From: Halobacillus litoralis | GTDB lineage: Bacteria > Bacillota > Bacilli > Bacillales > Halobacillaceae | Direction of reading: 5' to 3' | Assembly (NCBI RefSeq): GCF_020524085.2 | Contig: NZ_CP129016.1 | Coordinates: forward strand, 1,110,001-1,174,000 | DNA: 64,000 nt | Shown here: positions 1-8,444 of the stretch, in pieces | Position numbering within the stretch: the first letter of the stretch is position 1 | Layout of the letters: each line of letters begins with the position of its first letter | Notes under the pieces: generated by a model | Seen by the model: only the letters and a program-made list of their open reading frames with translations | What the model was told of the DNA's origin: nothing | The model's database searches: none | Translations under genes and position numbers: made by a program

Positions 1-78
1 GGAATGAAAAACACATTCCGTTGCTGTTCTGTTTATGCCAGTCGTGTCTACCAGGACGATTCCGCATTTGAACACTTT

Positions 79-508
79 CCATGGGGCGGGCGGTGAGCCT
101 CCTCAGGCTACGCCTTCCGGGGTCTCACCTGTCCCACACGTCCCATAGGAGTCTCACCGTTTCCCTCCGCCCCTTTGCCATGGGAGATTCTCGAAACCAC
201 TCTTAAAAGGTCAGATCGTATGATTGTGGGGAGTGGATGATCAGACCACCACCACAATACGTAAAAGTTTGATCCAGAGAGCTTTACACCTCTTACCGTT
301 GGATAGTGGAAGACCATCCTACTTGGTACAGGGGTTCGTTTACCCCCTCTTAAGAATGGGGTGGTTGGGAAGCTACGAGACTCCCGCGGGAATGGCTTGC
401 CGTCATCCCCGCAGGAAAGCGAGTAGCTTCCCAGCCATCCCTTACGCTCAACCTGGGTAACGAATCCCGGAAAACATCTTGAAACGGAGTCTTACACAAT
501 CCTGCCAT
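79..508 (-). repeat. Intergenic TIR element, copy A (incomplete)
   Basis: Read on the minus strand, this matches copy B (22154-22695) over most of its length. It starts with the shared outer flank ATGGCAGGATTGTG and a TIR-like sequence at about 477-496, then a first hairpin module (about 361-448) and a second module (about 79-184). Similarity stops near position 79, and the expected second terminal inverted repeat is not present in bases 1-78, so this copy looks truncated or interrupted. Bases 1-19 form a small separate palindrome (GGAATG...CATTCC). No credible gene lies in 1-609. Confidence 0.8.
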
Positions 509-609
509 TTAGTTGAATAGGTTAGGCTTTTTTTATGTAGTTTATCCATAGAGAAGAAACATATTTTTCGTGGATATCGTGAAACCTATAGGAAAAAGGA
601 GTGATCGGG

Positions 610-1446
610 ATGCACACCATGTGGAAAGGGACCATCAGTTTCGGACTAGTGAATATTCCGGTGAAACTGCATGCAGCAACAGAGAATAAGGACATTAAAC
701 TGCGTCAGCTTCATGAAGAATGTAAATCACCAGTCGAATATGAGAAACGCTGCCCGGTATGTGATCGGGATATTGAGAGTGAAGAGATTGTCAAAGCTTA
801 TGAATATGCGAAGAACAAGTTTGTCGTTTTAGATAAAGAAGACTTGGAACAGTTGAAGAAAGAACAGGAAGATAAAGCAGTTGAAATCATCGATTTTGTA
901 AAATTAGAAGAAATTGACCCGATATATTTTGAGCGGAGTTATTTTATTTCTCCAAGCGAAGGAGGATCGAAAGCATACAGTCTCCTTCGTCAGGCGCTTG
1001 GAGATACGGAGAAGATCGGGATTGCTAAAATCATCATCCGCTCCAAGGAACAACTGGCGATTGTCCGGGTGTATGAGAATACGCTTGTCATGGAAACCAT
1101 CCATTATCCTGATGAGGTCAGGTCCGTCCAGGATGTGCCGAATGTTCCTGAAGAAACAGAGTTAAGTAAGAAAGAATTGAGTACGGCTGTTACGTTGATC
1201 GATCAGTTGACGGCGGAATTCGATCCTGAAAAATATAAAGATGAATACCGAACGGCGCTGATGGAACTGATTGAAGCGAAGAAAAACAATGAGGAAGTCA
1301 CAACGGCTAAAGATAAGCCGAAGCCGGATAACGTAACGAATTTAATGGATGCTTTGGAAAAATCGTTAGAGAAAACAAAAGGGCCCAAGAAGAAGAAAAC
1401 AACGAAGAAAAAGACGACGACATCTGGCAAGAAAAAGACTTCCTGA
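610..1446 (+). CDS. ku: Non-homologous end-joining protein Ku
   Basis: Bacterial Ku binds broken DNA ends as a homodimer and recruits LigD for template-independent repair, chiefly in spores and stationary cells. The 278-residue product opens with the typical MHTMWKGTISFGLVNIPVKL stretch and has the Ku core over about residues 10-190. A very Lys-rich tail from about residue 255 probably binds DNA. The start at 610 is preferred over a GTG at 601 because AAAGGAG lies 8 bases upstream and it fits the family N-terminus. No ligD is visible; it could lie upstream of the window or elsewhere. Confidence 0.95.
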   Translation: MHTMWKGTISFGLVNIPVKLHAATENKDIKLRQLHEECKSPVEYEKRCPVCDRDIESEEIVKAYEYAKNKFVVLDKEDLEQLKKEQEDKAVEIIDFVKLEEIDPIYFERSYFISPSEGGSKAYSLLRQALGDTEKIGIAKIIIRSKEQLAIVRVYENTLVMETIHYPDEVRSVQDVPNVPEETELSKKELSTAVTLIDQLTAEFDPEKYKDEYRTALMELIEAKKNNEEVTTAKDKPKPDNVTNLMDALEKSLEKTKGPKKKKTTKKKTTTSGKKKTS

Positions 1447-1520
1447 CAGGGTTTCATCGTCTATAAAACCTCCATCTGTAGTATAATGTAGAGAGTATGA
1501 TTAAAGTTCGGAGGGATTTG

Positions 1521-1700
1521 ATGACCGTACGTTCCGAGGAAGAAGTGGAATTACTTATGCGTCCGGCCTTGGCTTCTCTTGCTGTCGAGGGAGACCGCTT
1601 GAGCAAGAAGCAGAAATTGCTTGTGAAACAGTGCCTGACAGGGGAGATCTCTCATGAGGAGTTCGTCACACGGGCGTTGGAACTGGCTCGTCATGCCTAA
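1521..1700 (+). CDS. VbhA-type antitoxin of a Fic toxin
   Basis: A 59-residue protein immediately upstream of, and overlapping, a Fic-domain gene. It carries SLAVEG, matching the (S/T)xxxE(G/N) inhibitory helix of class I Fic antitoxins, whose Glu blocks the ATP site of Fic. The ending GEISHEEFVTRALELARHA resembles VbhA-family small proteins. The start at 1521 follows CGGAGGG with good spacing; an upstream ATG at 1497 lacks one. A TATAAT-like -10 lies at 1482-1487. Assignment rests on motif and gene pairing. Confidence 0.8.
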   Translation: MTVRSEEEVELLMRPALASLAVEGDRLSKKQKLLVKQCLTGEISHEEFVTRALELARHA

Positions 1701-2301
1701 CACTAGGTACGGGAATGAAAAGTCGAAGTATTGTTATCCAGGATCCAATGTATTAATCAACCATTATGACATTAAAGATGAGAAACAACTGACAGCCCTG
1801 GAGACGATGTTTACGGCACAAAGGCTTGCTGAGCTTCAATCCACGCCGATTGAAGGGGATTTCGACTTGCGTCATTTACAGAAGATCCATGCGCGCCTTT
1901 TTTCAGATCTTTATCCTTTTGCTGGAGAAATTCGAACAGAGAACATTACCAAAGATGGGTTCTCTTTTGCTCAGGCCAGGTTCATTCACGATGCAGCTGA
2001 GCCCATATTTCAACAGCTGATGAGAGAAGATTGGAAAAGTATGAGCAGGGTCATGGTTGTAGAGAAATTGGTTTACTACATGTCAGAAATTAATGTTCTC
2101 CATCCGTTCAGAGAAGGAAATGGGAGAAGTTTACGAGAGTTCATTCGCATCTTAGCATTGGAAGCAGGATATCATCTGGATTGGTCAGCGGTACCTCCTG
2201 AGGAAATCTTTCAGGCAAGTGTTCACTCTGTCAAAGATGTGCGTCCGCTTGCTCAAGTGATCAGTCATTCCTTATCTACCTATCAAAAACCTTCAGCATA
2301 A
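1693..2301 (+). CDS. Fic-domain protein (probable AMPylating toxin)
   Basis: Fic enzymes transfer AMP or another nucleotide-derived group to target-protein hydroxyls. The 202-residue product has the complete active-site motif HPFREGNGRSLR at about residues 137-148, preceded by the usual flap region (ITKDGFSFA), so it looks catalytically intact. The ATG at 1693 overlaps the antitoxin stop by 8 bases. No strong ribosome site is visible, which suggests translational coupling to the antitoxin. The stop lies inside a terminator hairpin. The cellular target cannot be predicted. Confidence 0.9.
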   Translation: MPNTRYGNEKSKYCYPGSNVLINHYDIKDEKQLTALETMFTAQRLAELQSTPIEGDFDLRHLQKIHARLFSDLYPFAGEIRTENITKDGFSFAQARFIHDAAEPIFQQLMREDWKSMSRVMVVEKLVYYMSEINVLHPFREGNGRSLREFIRILALEAGYHLDWSAVPPEEIFQASVHSVKDVRPLAQVISHSLSTYQKPSA

Positions 2302-2321
2302 AACCAGGCTGGAGGTTTTTT
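2285..2321 (+). terminator. Rho-independent terminator after fic
   Basis: Thirteen-base arms (2285-2297 and 2308-2320) pair with one G-T wobble around a 10-base loop and end in a T run. The 5' arm overlaps the last codons and stop of the fic gene. Confidence 0.85.
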
Positions 2322-2512
2322 GCATGTATGAAGAGGATTCTATCTGAATGAAGGTCCATTCCGCGAATGTCTATTCTATGTGACTCCTTTTTCTGGATTT
2401 CGCTTGTTTTGCTTACATTTGCTTACAAACCCGATTTGATGAACAATCAAAAAGGGCGTAGCCTGAGTCGTATGCAAATCATGCATGCAAACTTAGGAGG
2501 TCTTTATAACTT

Positions 2513-4018
2513 ATGTGTGGAATTTTCGTGACCCAAGGGAAGATGAGTGAAAAACAAATGAATGAGGTGCTGGATCTGCTTTACCATCGTGGTCCAGATG
2601 AAGGGAAATCAGTGGTTACCGATCGTGTTCGTCTTGGACACCGCCGCTTATCAATCATCGGTCTTGAAGATGGCATCCAGCCGATTCATAACGAAGATAA
2701 AAAACGTTGGATCGTGTGTAATGGTGAGATTTACAATTATGCAGCCATTAAAGAATCCTTAGCGAAAGATGTCTCTTTTCTTACAAAGTCAGACAGTGAA
2801 GTAGCTCTGAAATTAGTCGAAAAGCAAGGACCGGAAGCCATCCATCAGCTTGATGGAATGTTCGCGTTTTTCATCGCAGATGAGGAAAATGATTCGTTTG
2901 TTGTGGCTCGGGATACACTTGGGATCAAGCCGCTTTATTACGGGAAGGACCACGACGGTCAGTATGTCTTTTCATCTGAATTGAAAGCAATCGAATCTTT
3001 TGTGGATGAGGCGAAGGAATTTCCTCATGGACACTACTTTACTCCGGAAAACGGCTTTGTCTGCTATAGGGAGATTCAATCTCCGCAAGAATCTTACACG
3101 GAACATGAAATGAATGAAGTATTCACTTCTATAAAAGAAACCATGAACGAAGCGGTACGAAAAAGACTGATGGCAGATGTTGAAGTAGGCGTACTGCTGA
3201 GTGGTGGGTTGGACAGTAGTTTGATTGCCGCCATCGCTGACCAGCAGAAACAAGGGGGCAAGCCTTTAAAATCGTTCTGTGTCGGGTCGGAAGGCAGTGC
3301 AGATATCATCAACGCTCGCACGGTTGCCAGAGCGCTTGGAACCGAGCATTATGAATATATTTATACGGAAGAAGAATTAATTGAGGCTGTCTCGGATGTC
3401 ATCTATCATCTGGAGTCTTACGAGCCTTCCCTTGTCCGTAGTGCTATCCCAAATTACTTCGTGTCAAAGCTCGCATCCGAACACGTAAAAGTGATTTTAT
3501 CTGGAGAAGGAGCCGATGAATTATTCGCTGGATATGCATATATGGAAAAATACCAGGATACTACATCCATGAACAAGGAGATCATTCGTGTGTTGAATAC
3601 TCTTCACCACGTTAACCTACAGCGCGCGGATCGTATGAGCATGGCGCATTCGCTTGAACTTCGCGTGCCATTTCTCGATTTGGATGTTGTGGAGAATGCC
3701 CTGCAGATCCCTGCCGGTTTGAAAGTTCACAAAAAAGACCGCATGGAAAAATGGCTGCTTCGAAAAGCATTCGACGGCATCATTCCTGATGAAGTATTAT
3801 GGCGTAAGAAAGCAGAGTTCTCAGAAGGAAGCGGCGCATTGGACTTGCTTGACCTTCATGCAGAAAGAACCATTACAGATGAAACTTTTGAAAAGGTGCA
3901 AACGGAGGCACCAGTTGATATAAGATCCAAGCAGGAAATGTTCTATTATCAAATGTTCAGAGATCATTTCCCAGAAGAAAAAATGCTCCATACCGTAGGC
4001 AAATGGGCTACGGCTTAA
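2513..4018 (+). CDS. asnB: Glutamine-hydrolysing asparagine synthetase
   Basis: Makes asparagine from aspartate, ATP and glutamine-derived ammonia. Met-Cys at the N-terminus exposes the catalytic Cys of the class II glutaminase domain (about residues 2-160, with RGPDE and CNGEIYN). The synthetase domain follows, with the PPi loop SGGLDSS near residue 229 and the downstream GEGADELFAGY. At 501 residues it is shorter than the 600-plus residue AsnB/AsnO forms. AGGAGG lies 12 bases upstream of the start. It appears monocistronic, with terminators on both sides. Confidence 0.93.
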   Translation: MCGIFVTQGKMSEKQMNEVLDLLYHRGPDEGKSVVTDRVRLGHRRLSIIGLEDGIQPIHNEDKKRWIVCNGEIYNYAAIKESLAKDVSFLTKSDSEVALKLVEKQGPEAIHQLDGMFAFFIADEENDSFVVARDTLGIKPLYYGKDHDGQYVFSSELKAIESFVDEAKEFPHGHYFTPENGFVCYREIQSPQESYTEHEMNEVFTSIKETMNEAVRKRLMADVEVGVLLSGGLDSSLIAAIADQQKQGGKPLKSFCVGSEGSADIINARTVARALGTEHYEYIYTEEELIEAVSDVIYHLESYEPSLVRSAIPNYFVSKLASEHVKVILSGEGADELFAGYAYMEKYQDTTSMNKEIIRVLNTLHHVNLQRADRMSMAHSLELRVPFLDLDVVENALQIPAGLKVHKKDRMEKWLLRKAFDGIIPDEVLWRKKAEFSEGSGALDLLDLHAERTITDETFEKVQTEAPVDIRSKQEMFYYQMFRDHFPEEKMLHTVGKWATA

Positions 4019-4020
4019 CC

Positions 4021-4054
4021 AAAAGGGCAGATGCCAAGCGCATCTGTCCTTTTT
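4021..4054 (+). terminator. Terminator after asnB
   Basis: Arms 4021-4034 and 4040-4053 pair with one G-T wobble around CAAGC and run into TTTTT. The following 4055-4278 holds no gene I can support; a TATAAT-like -10 at 4213-4218 may serve the next gene. Confidence 0.88.
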
Positions 4055-4278
4055 GATGCTTTATTTTCGATTGAAACGCGCCAAGGGAAGAGCGAATCGC
4101 GTCAAAGGAAAACCGCATACCATCAAAGGGTGAAAGTCTCACACCAAAGAACACCGCTTGACCCGAGTGAAAATATAGAGGTTAACTCTTTAAACATAAG
4201 AGCTTGTTCCACTATAATAAAAATAACTGAATATTCTAAACTCAAGACCACAGATTTTATAGAAGGAGGACGTTATGA

Positions 4279-5244
4279 ATGAGCAGCCTTTCCTTCAGAG
4301 ATGTTTGGGAAGCGAGGAAGCGCATATCTTCGTTTGTCCATCCCACTCCTATCCTGTATTCAGAACCTCTCTCTGAGCACATAGAGGGGCACGTTCACTT
4401 GAAGCTGGAGCATTCCCACCCGACGGGTTCATTTAAGCTCCGAGGGGCAGCAAACAAAATCTTATCTTTGGAAGATAAGGATTTAAAAAAAGGTGTGACC
4501 ACTTTTTCAACAGGAAATCACGGGATTTCTGTTGCGTATGTAGCAGCAGAGTTAGGAATTCCTTGTACGGTGTGTATATCGAATCGTGTTCCGAAGGCGA
4601 AGGTGAACCGTCTGAAAAAATTGAACGCTTCGGTGGAAGTCGTCGGAAGCAGTCAAGATGAAGCAGAAGCACGGTGTACTGAATTGGAAAGAGAGGAAGG
4701 GATGACAGTTATCAAGCCTTTTGATGATCGGAAAATCATTGCCGGTCAGGGTACAATCGCGCTTGAAATTATGGAACAGTGTCCTGAGGTGGATGAAGTG
4801 ATTATTCCTTTGTCTGGAGGTGGATTGTTGTCCGGTATTGCTTTTGTAATGAAGTCGATTGAACGTTCTATACAAGTAACAGGAGTGACGATGAAGAAGG
4901 GGGCCGTCATGCAGGAAAGTCTGACGAAGGGTAAACCTGTGATTCTTGAGGAGTCTTATACCTTGGCAGACAGCCTGCTTGGAGGAATCGGGACAGAGAA
5001 CCGTTACACATTTCCAATGACGAAAGCTTATATGGATAAGGGAGTGCTTGTGGAAGAGGCACACATTGAAGAAGGACTGATCTTCATCCTTGAGCACCAT
5101 AAGATGGTCGTGGAAGGAGCGGCCGCAACGGGAATCGGGCACGTCCTTCATTGTAATGAGCTACGAGGGGAAAATGTGGTTGTGGTCATGAGTGGAAACA
5201 ATATCGACCATGATGTGGTTACAGATCTTTTGGCTAAATCGTAA
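4279..5244 (+). CDS. eutB: EutB-like PLP dehydratase (hydroxyectoine utilization)
   Basis: A fold-type II PLP enzyme of the threonine dehydratase family. The Schiff-base Lys lies in PTGSFKLRG (about residue 53) and the phosphate-binding SGGGL near residue 179. Internal stretches (STGNHGISVAYVA, VPKAKVNRLKKL, TLADSLLGGIGTENR) resemble the EutB dehydratase proposed for hydroxyectoine breakdown more than biosynthetic IlvA; there is no regulatory ACT-like domain at 321 residues. A PucR regulator follows after 17 bases and ectoine genes lie about 9.5 kb downstream. It could still be a serine/threonine dehydratase. AGAAGGAGG precedes the ATG. Confidence 0.75.
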   Translation: MSSLSFRDVWEARKRISSFVHPTPILYSEPLSEHIEGHVHLKLEHSHPTGSFKLRGAANKILSLEDKDLKKGVTTFSTGNHGISVAYVAAELGIPCTVCISNRVPKAKVNRLKKLNASVEVVGSSQDEAEARCTELEREEGMTVIKPFDDRKIIAGQGTIALEIMEQCPEVDEVIIPLSGGGLLSGIAFVMKSIERSIQVTGVTMKKGAVMQESLTKGKPVILEESYTLADSLLGGIGTENRYTFPMTKAYMDKGVLVEEAHIEEGLIFILEHHKMVVEGAAATGIGHVLHCNELRGENVVVVMSGNNIDHDVVTDLLAKS

Positions 5245-5261
5245 GTGGGGGAGGAGTGGAG

Positions 5262-6932
5262 ATGGGGGTTGCGGTGGAGGCAGTCTTAAAACTTCCAGTT
5301 CTTGAAAAAGCAAAAGTGCAGACAGATGTGTACAATCGCCAGGTGGACTGGATCTCGGTGATTGAAACACCTGTGGAGAACTTTGTGAGGAATAATGAAT
5401 TTGTACTAAGTACAGGGGTTGGTTGTGGGGACGATGTATTGGCACTGGAAGGGTATGTAGAGGATGTCATCCGATCGGAGGCTTCTGTGCTGGCTTTTGC
5501 CACTGGGCGTCATTTGTACAAAATTCCCGACCGTGTGTTAAAGCTTGCGGAGAAACACGAGTTGATCGTGATGGAAATTCCATGGGAGGTCCGGTTCGGA
5601 GATATTTTACAGGACGTTTTAAGGTTGATCAGTGAGGAAAACCGCCAGGAGCAACAACGGACGGAAGAGATTCGACAGGAGTTGATCAACTGTGTCCTGA
5701 ATGGAAAAGGGCTGCAGGAGATCACATCAATCATCTACCAGAACACAGGCATTCCGACGGCCATCAGTGATCATAACAAACAGATCCGGGCGAACCAGTA
5801 CTTTGACCGTTATTATATCGATGTCTTAAATGGGCATGAACTTTCCCAGGAAGGGATCCTTGTGGAAACAAAAATGGACAGTGATCACCCGCTCCGCCAT
5901 TACATTGAAACCTACGAAATAGGAGATCAGAAATGCTATCAGCTTACCATTTTATCGAACTATAAGAAACAGGGATATATCCTGTTTAAGCCCAAGGACG
6001 AAAAGGATCTAACATGGGTGAACCTTCACATTTTGGAGCATGCGCTGACAGCTTGTGCCTTATATTTCGTAAAAGAGAACGCCATTGAAATGACTGAAAT
6101 AAGGCTTAAGGATAACTTTTTGCTTGATTTAGCCAAGCGGGAGAGGGAAATGGACAGAGCTCTGTTATCAAAAGCACAGCTGCTTGGCTATGACCTGGAG
6201 AAGCCCTATATTTGTCTTGTCGGCCACATCCGTTTCGTACAGCCGGAGGAGGAACGCTCCTCTTCAACGATGCCTCAAGTCAAATCGTCATCGATCAACA
6301 GTCGGAATTATTACATTCAGAAGGAAGTCACCCATGCAGGGGATGCGCTGCACAGGAGGACGATGACCACTTTTGATGAAGGGGAGGTGATCGTATATTT
6401 GGAAACGGATCGCCTGGATTACGGCGAAACCGCGAATCAGTTTCTCGATCTGATTGAGCGGAGGCTTCATGAGTTATTGAAAGGGATTACGATTAGCTGG
6501 GGTATTTCCTGTCATAAAGGTGGGTATCAGTTTTTTCATAAAAGCTATGAAGAGGCGGAAACGGCTTTGAAAATCGGTCAGCAGCATGAAGAAGGGGAGC
6601 GGACGTTTTTCAGTGATACAAGAATGAATCGCCTGCTCATGGCGCTGTCCCACGAAGAAGAAATCGGAGCGATTGTTTCAGATACATTAGAAAAGCTGAT
6701 AGATTATGATCAGAAACGGCAGACAGAACTGATTCATACGTTTATGGTCTACAATAAATACAACAGCAATGTCAGCCAGACGGCCCGTGCGCTGAATTTG
6801 CACCGGCAATCTTTGCTGCACAGATTGAGAAACATTGAACATTTGACCGGACTATCTCTTCTCAATGCTGATGACCTCTTTTTGCTGGAGCTTAGCGTAA
6901 GGTTATGGCTTTTGAAAAAAGTGGATGCATAG
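5262..6932 (+). CDS. PucR-family transcriptional regulator
   Basis: About 556 residues with the PucR/CdaR layout: an N-terminal ligand-sensing PucR domain (about 1-120), a middle GGDEF-like region, and a C-terminal helix-turn-helix (NVSQTARALNLHRQSLLHRL, about residues 505-530). Such regulators control catabolic genes for purines, amino acids and, in some Firmicutes, ectoines. Location just after the eutB-like gene suggests it senses an ectoine breakdown product and controls eutB and/or the doe operon. GGGGAGGAG precedes ATG 5262; a GTG at 5256 is in frame but overlaps that site. Confidence 0.85.
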   Translation: MGVAVEAVLKLPVLEKAKVQTDVYNRQVDWISVIETPVENFVRNNEFVLSTGVGCGDDVLALEGYVEDVIRSEASVLAFATGRHLYKIPDRVLKLAEKHELIVMEIPWEVRFGDILQDVLRLISEENRQEQQRTEEIRQELINCVLNGKGLQEITSIIYQNTGIPTAISDHNKQIRANQYFDRYYIDVLNGHELSQEGILVETKMDSDHPLRHYIETYEIGDQKCYQLTILSNYKKQGYILFKPKDEKDLTWVNLHILEHALTACALYFVKENAIEMTEIRLKDNFLLDLAKREREMDRALLSKAQLLGYDLEKPYICLVGHIRFVQPEEERSSSTMPQVKSSSINSRNYYIQKEVTHAGDALHRRTMTTFDEGEVIVYLETDRLDYGETANQFLDLIERRLHELLKGITISWGISCHKGGYQFFHKSYEEAETALKIGQQHEEGERTFFSDTRMNRLLMALSHEEEIGAIVSDTLEKLIDYDQKRQTELIHTFMVYNKYNSNVSQTARALNLHRQSLLHRLRNIEHLTGLSLLNADDLFLLELSVRLWLLKKVDA

Positions 6933-6957
6933 AGCGCTCCCTCAGGATAGCGCTCTA
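6931..6957. terminator. Bidirectional terminator between pucR-type gene and lipoprotein gene
   Basis: Arms AGAGCGCT (6931-6938) and AGCGCTCT (6949-6956) enclose a 10-base loop, followed on the plus strand by ATTTTTC. It lies between two convergent genes. Confidence 0.7.
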
Positions 6958-7491
6958 TTTTTCATCTTTGACGGTCGTTTTCCATTCGCCCTGATTTGTC
7001 CCACGTCGGTCCAATTTGACAGTCCACTGGTCGGATTCTTCATCAAAAGAAAGCAGAGAAACGATCAGCACATCTGTCTGTTCTGGTTCTGTCTCGGATA
7101 AAGCTGTAGAAAGAGCCTCGGAAGCTTTTAAATCCGCTCCCTGCACTTCACTCATTTCGAGCTCCTGGACTTTTTCAGCAGTGGCTTTTTCGGGATAGGA
7201 TTCAGCGATATCTCCGTCCACCCAGACTTCGACCTGTTTGCCGACCCACAAGCCTTCAGGAGCTCCAGATACCCACATGGCACGTCCTTCCTCCCCTGAT
7301 CCATCATCCATCGGGGTGACAACCAGGATGCTATCCTCCTCTTGATCCATCACAAATCCACTCATGTCCGGATCGGAGACTTCTGCTTCCACTTCATTCT
7401 GGTCTACTTCTTCTGTCTTTGAGAGTCCACATGCACTAAGGGATAAAAAGAAAACCATGAATATACCAAGCATCCATCTCATTTTCATCAT
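6955..7491 (-). CDS. Putative lipoprotein, DUF-like secreted protein
   Basis: A 178-residue protein with a type II signal: a hydrophobic stretch ending LSLSAC with the lipid-accepting Cys at about residue 21, then an acidic, low-complexity linker. I do not recognise the mature domain; a central stretch could be a small beta-barrel (VWVSGAPEGLWVGKQVEVWVDG). Start at 7491 follows AAGGAG by 7 bases. It is convergent with the PucR-type gene and divergent from the thiamine locus, so it is probably unrelated to either pathway. Confidence 0.75.
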   Translation of the reverse strand: MMKMRWMLGIFMVFFLSLSACGLSKTEEVDQNEVEAEVSDPDMSGFVMDQEEDSILVVTPMDDGSGEEGRAMWVSGAPEGLWVGKQVEVWVDGDIAESYPEKATAEKVQELEMSEVQGADLKASEALSTALSETEPEQTDVLIVSLLSFDEESDQWTVKLDRRGTNQGEWKTTVKDEK

Positions 7492-7545
7492 TCCCACACT
7501 CCTTATCTTCTTTTGTTGACGTTTGATCGGGAGGAAAAGTTTCAC

Positions 7546-7574
7546 ATGACAGAAACATCCAACTTTGTTATGAT
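7546..7574 (+). promoter_or_regulatory. Candidate SigA promoter for the thiamine locus
   Basis: ATGACA (7546-7551), a 17-base spacer, and TATGAT (7569-7574) preceded by TGT, an extended -10. It is placed about 30 bases upstream of the first TPP aptamer. Confidence 0.5.
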
Positions 7575-7603
7575 GAAAATCACCAAGCGAATAAGTTTAT
7601 GAA

Positions 7604-7698
7604 ACTACTAGGGGAGCCTGAATGGGCTGAGAGGAAAGCGAGCAAGCTTTCTGACTCTTACGAACCTGATCTGGTTAATGCCAGCGGAGGGAAGTAGT
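7604..7698 (+). ncRNA. TPP riboswitch 1 (upstream of thiW)
   Basis: P1 forms from ACTACT (7604-7609) and AGTAGT (7693-7698). Between them lie the conserved TPP-aptamer segments GGGGAGCC, GGCTGAGAGG, CGAACCTGATCTGG, and GCCAGCGGAGGGAAG. It is followed by an intrinsic terminator at 7733-7761, so control of thiW is probably transcriptional attenuation when TPP is bound. Confidence 0.95.
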
Positions 7699-7732
7699 CT
7701 GACGATACGTGTATCGACTTACTGCATACCAG

Positions 7733-7761
7733 GCCAGGTCCTCTAAGGATCTGGCTTTTTT
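7733..7761 (+). terminator. Riboswitch-controlled terminator before thiW
   Basis: Ten-base arms (7733-7742 and 7746-7755) with one wobble pair, a 3-base loop, and a T6 run. It lies between the aptamer and thiW, the expected place for the expression platform. Confidence 0.85.
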
Positions 7762-7802
7762 ATTTGTTTCCATTCAACTCCCATACGGAAAGGTGGTGGA
7801 AT

Positions 7803-8291
7803 ATGAAAAACACAAAGTTACTCACAACGATGGCTGTACTTGTTGCCATTGGAACGCTCGGGGCTCAATTTCTCTGGTTCCCGGCTGGAATTGCAAAAGC
7901 TTATCCTGTCCAACATGCGGTTAATGTGGTCGCGGCGGTGGTGCTTGGACCCGTCCCGGCGGTCATGATTGCTTTTGTCATCGGGCTCTTACGTTTTTTA
8001 TTAGGGCTCGGCACCTTTCTTGCTTTTCCGGGCGGAATGTTTGGTGCATTGTTGGCAGGGCTTTGTTACCGGATGTTTGAAAGAAAAAGTTCTGCGGTGA
8101 TTGGTGAAGTGCTGGGCACTGGAGTCATCGGGGCTTTGGCATCTGTCCCGATTGCAAATGTCTTGATGGGAAGTTCAGCTGGTGTTTTTGCGTTTGTTCC
8201 TTCTTTTGTCGTAAGCAGTGTCTCGGGAGCATTGATTGCTGCCTTCATTTTATCACGAGTGAAAGTTGAAAAGATGATCTTACAACCATAA
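7803..8291 (+). CDS. thiW: Thiazole/thiamine-precursor ECF transporter S component ThiW
   Basis: A 162-residue integral membrane protein with about five hydrophobic segments. The N-terminal FLWFPAGIAKAYPVQHAVNV block is characteristic of ThiW, the substrate-binding subunit of an energy-coupling-factor importer thought to take up the thiazole precursor. The shared ATPase/T-component genes are not in the window. The start at 7803 follows a GGTGGTGGA-like site. TPP riboswitches lie on both sides and the downstream genes use thiazole, which supports the role. Confidence 0.88.
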   Translation: MKNTKLLTTMAVLVAIGTLGAQFLWFPAGIAKAYPVQHAVNVVAAVVLGPVPAVMIAFVIGLLRFLLGLGTFLAFPGGMFGALLAGLCYRMFERKSSAVIGEVLGTGVIGALASVPIANVLMGSSAGVFAFVPSFVVSSVSGALIAAFILSRVKVEKMILQP

Positions 8292-8300
8292 TACACGGAA

Positions 8301-8391
8301 ACTGCTAGGGGCGCGAGTATTCGCTGAGATAAGGACATATTCCTTGGTCCCTCAATACCTGATCCGGGTCATGCCGGCGGAGGGAAGTAGT
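8301..8391 (+). ncRNA. TPP riboswitch 2 (upstream of tenA)
   Basis: P1 forms from ACTGCT (8301-8306) and AGTAGT (8386-8391). Conserved parts include CTAGGGG, CGCTGAGA, ACCTGATCCGGGTC, and GCCGGCGGAGGGAAG. Unlike the first riboswitch, no terminator follows; a hairpin covering the tenA ribosome site does (8416-8439). Confidence 0.95.
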
Positions 8392-8415
8392 AACAATCCC
8401 CTTCTGTCCTCTAGT

Positions 8416-8439
8416 AGCTTCCGAGAATAATAGGAGGCT
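8416..8439 (+). promoter_or_regulatory. Shine-Dalgarno-sequestering hairpin before tenA
   Basis: AGCTTCC (8416-8422) can pair with GGAGGCT (8433-8439), which holds the tenA ribosome site. The same CTTCC could instead pair with GGAAG (8383-8387) at the 3' edge of the aptamer, next to P1. That gives a plausible switch: TPP bound closes P1 and hides the ribosome site, TPP free opens it. This is inferred from base pairing only. Confidence 0.5.
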
Positions 8440-8444
8440 CTATC

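Noticed and set aside
4031..4282. 83-residue frame between asnB and the eutB-like gene
   Set aside because: It begins inside the asnB terminator, has no ribosome site and no recognisable sequence.
4552..5151. 199-residue open frame antisense to the eutB-like gene
   Set aside because: No family resemblance or ribosome site; composition is that of a shadow of the well-supported plus-strand gene.
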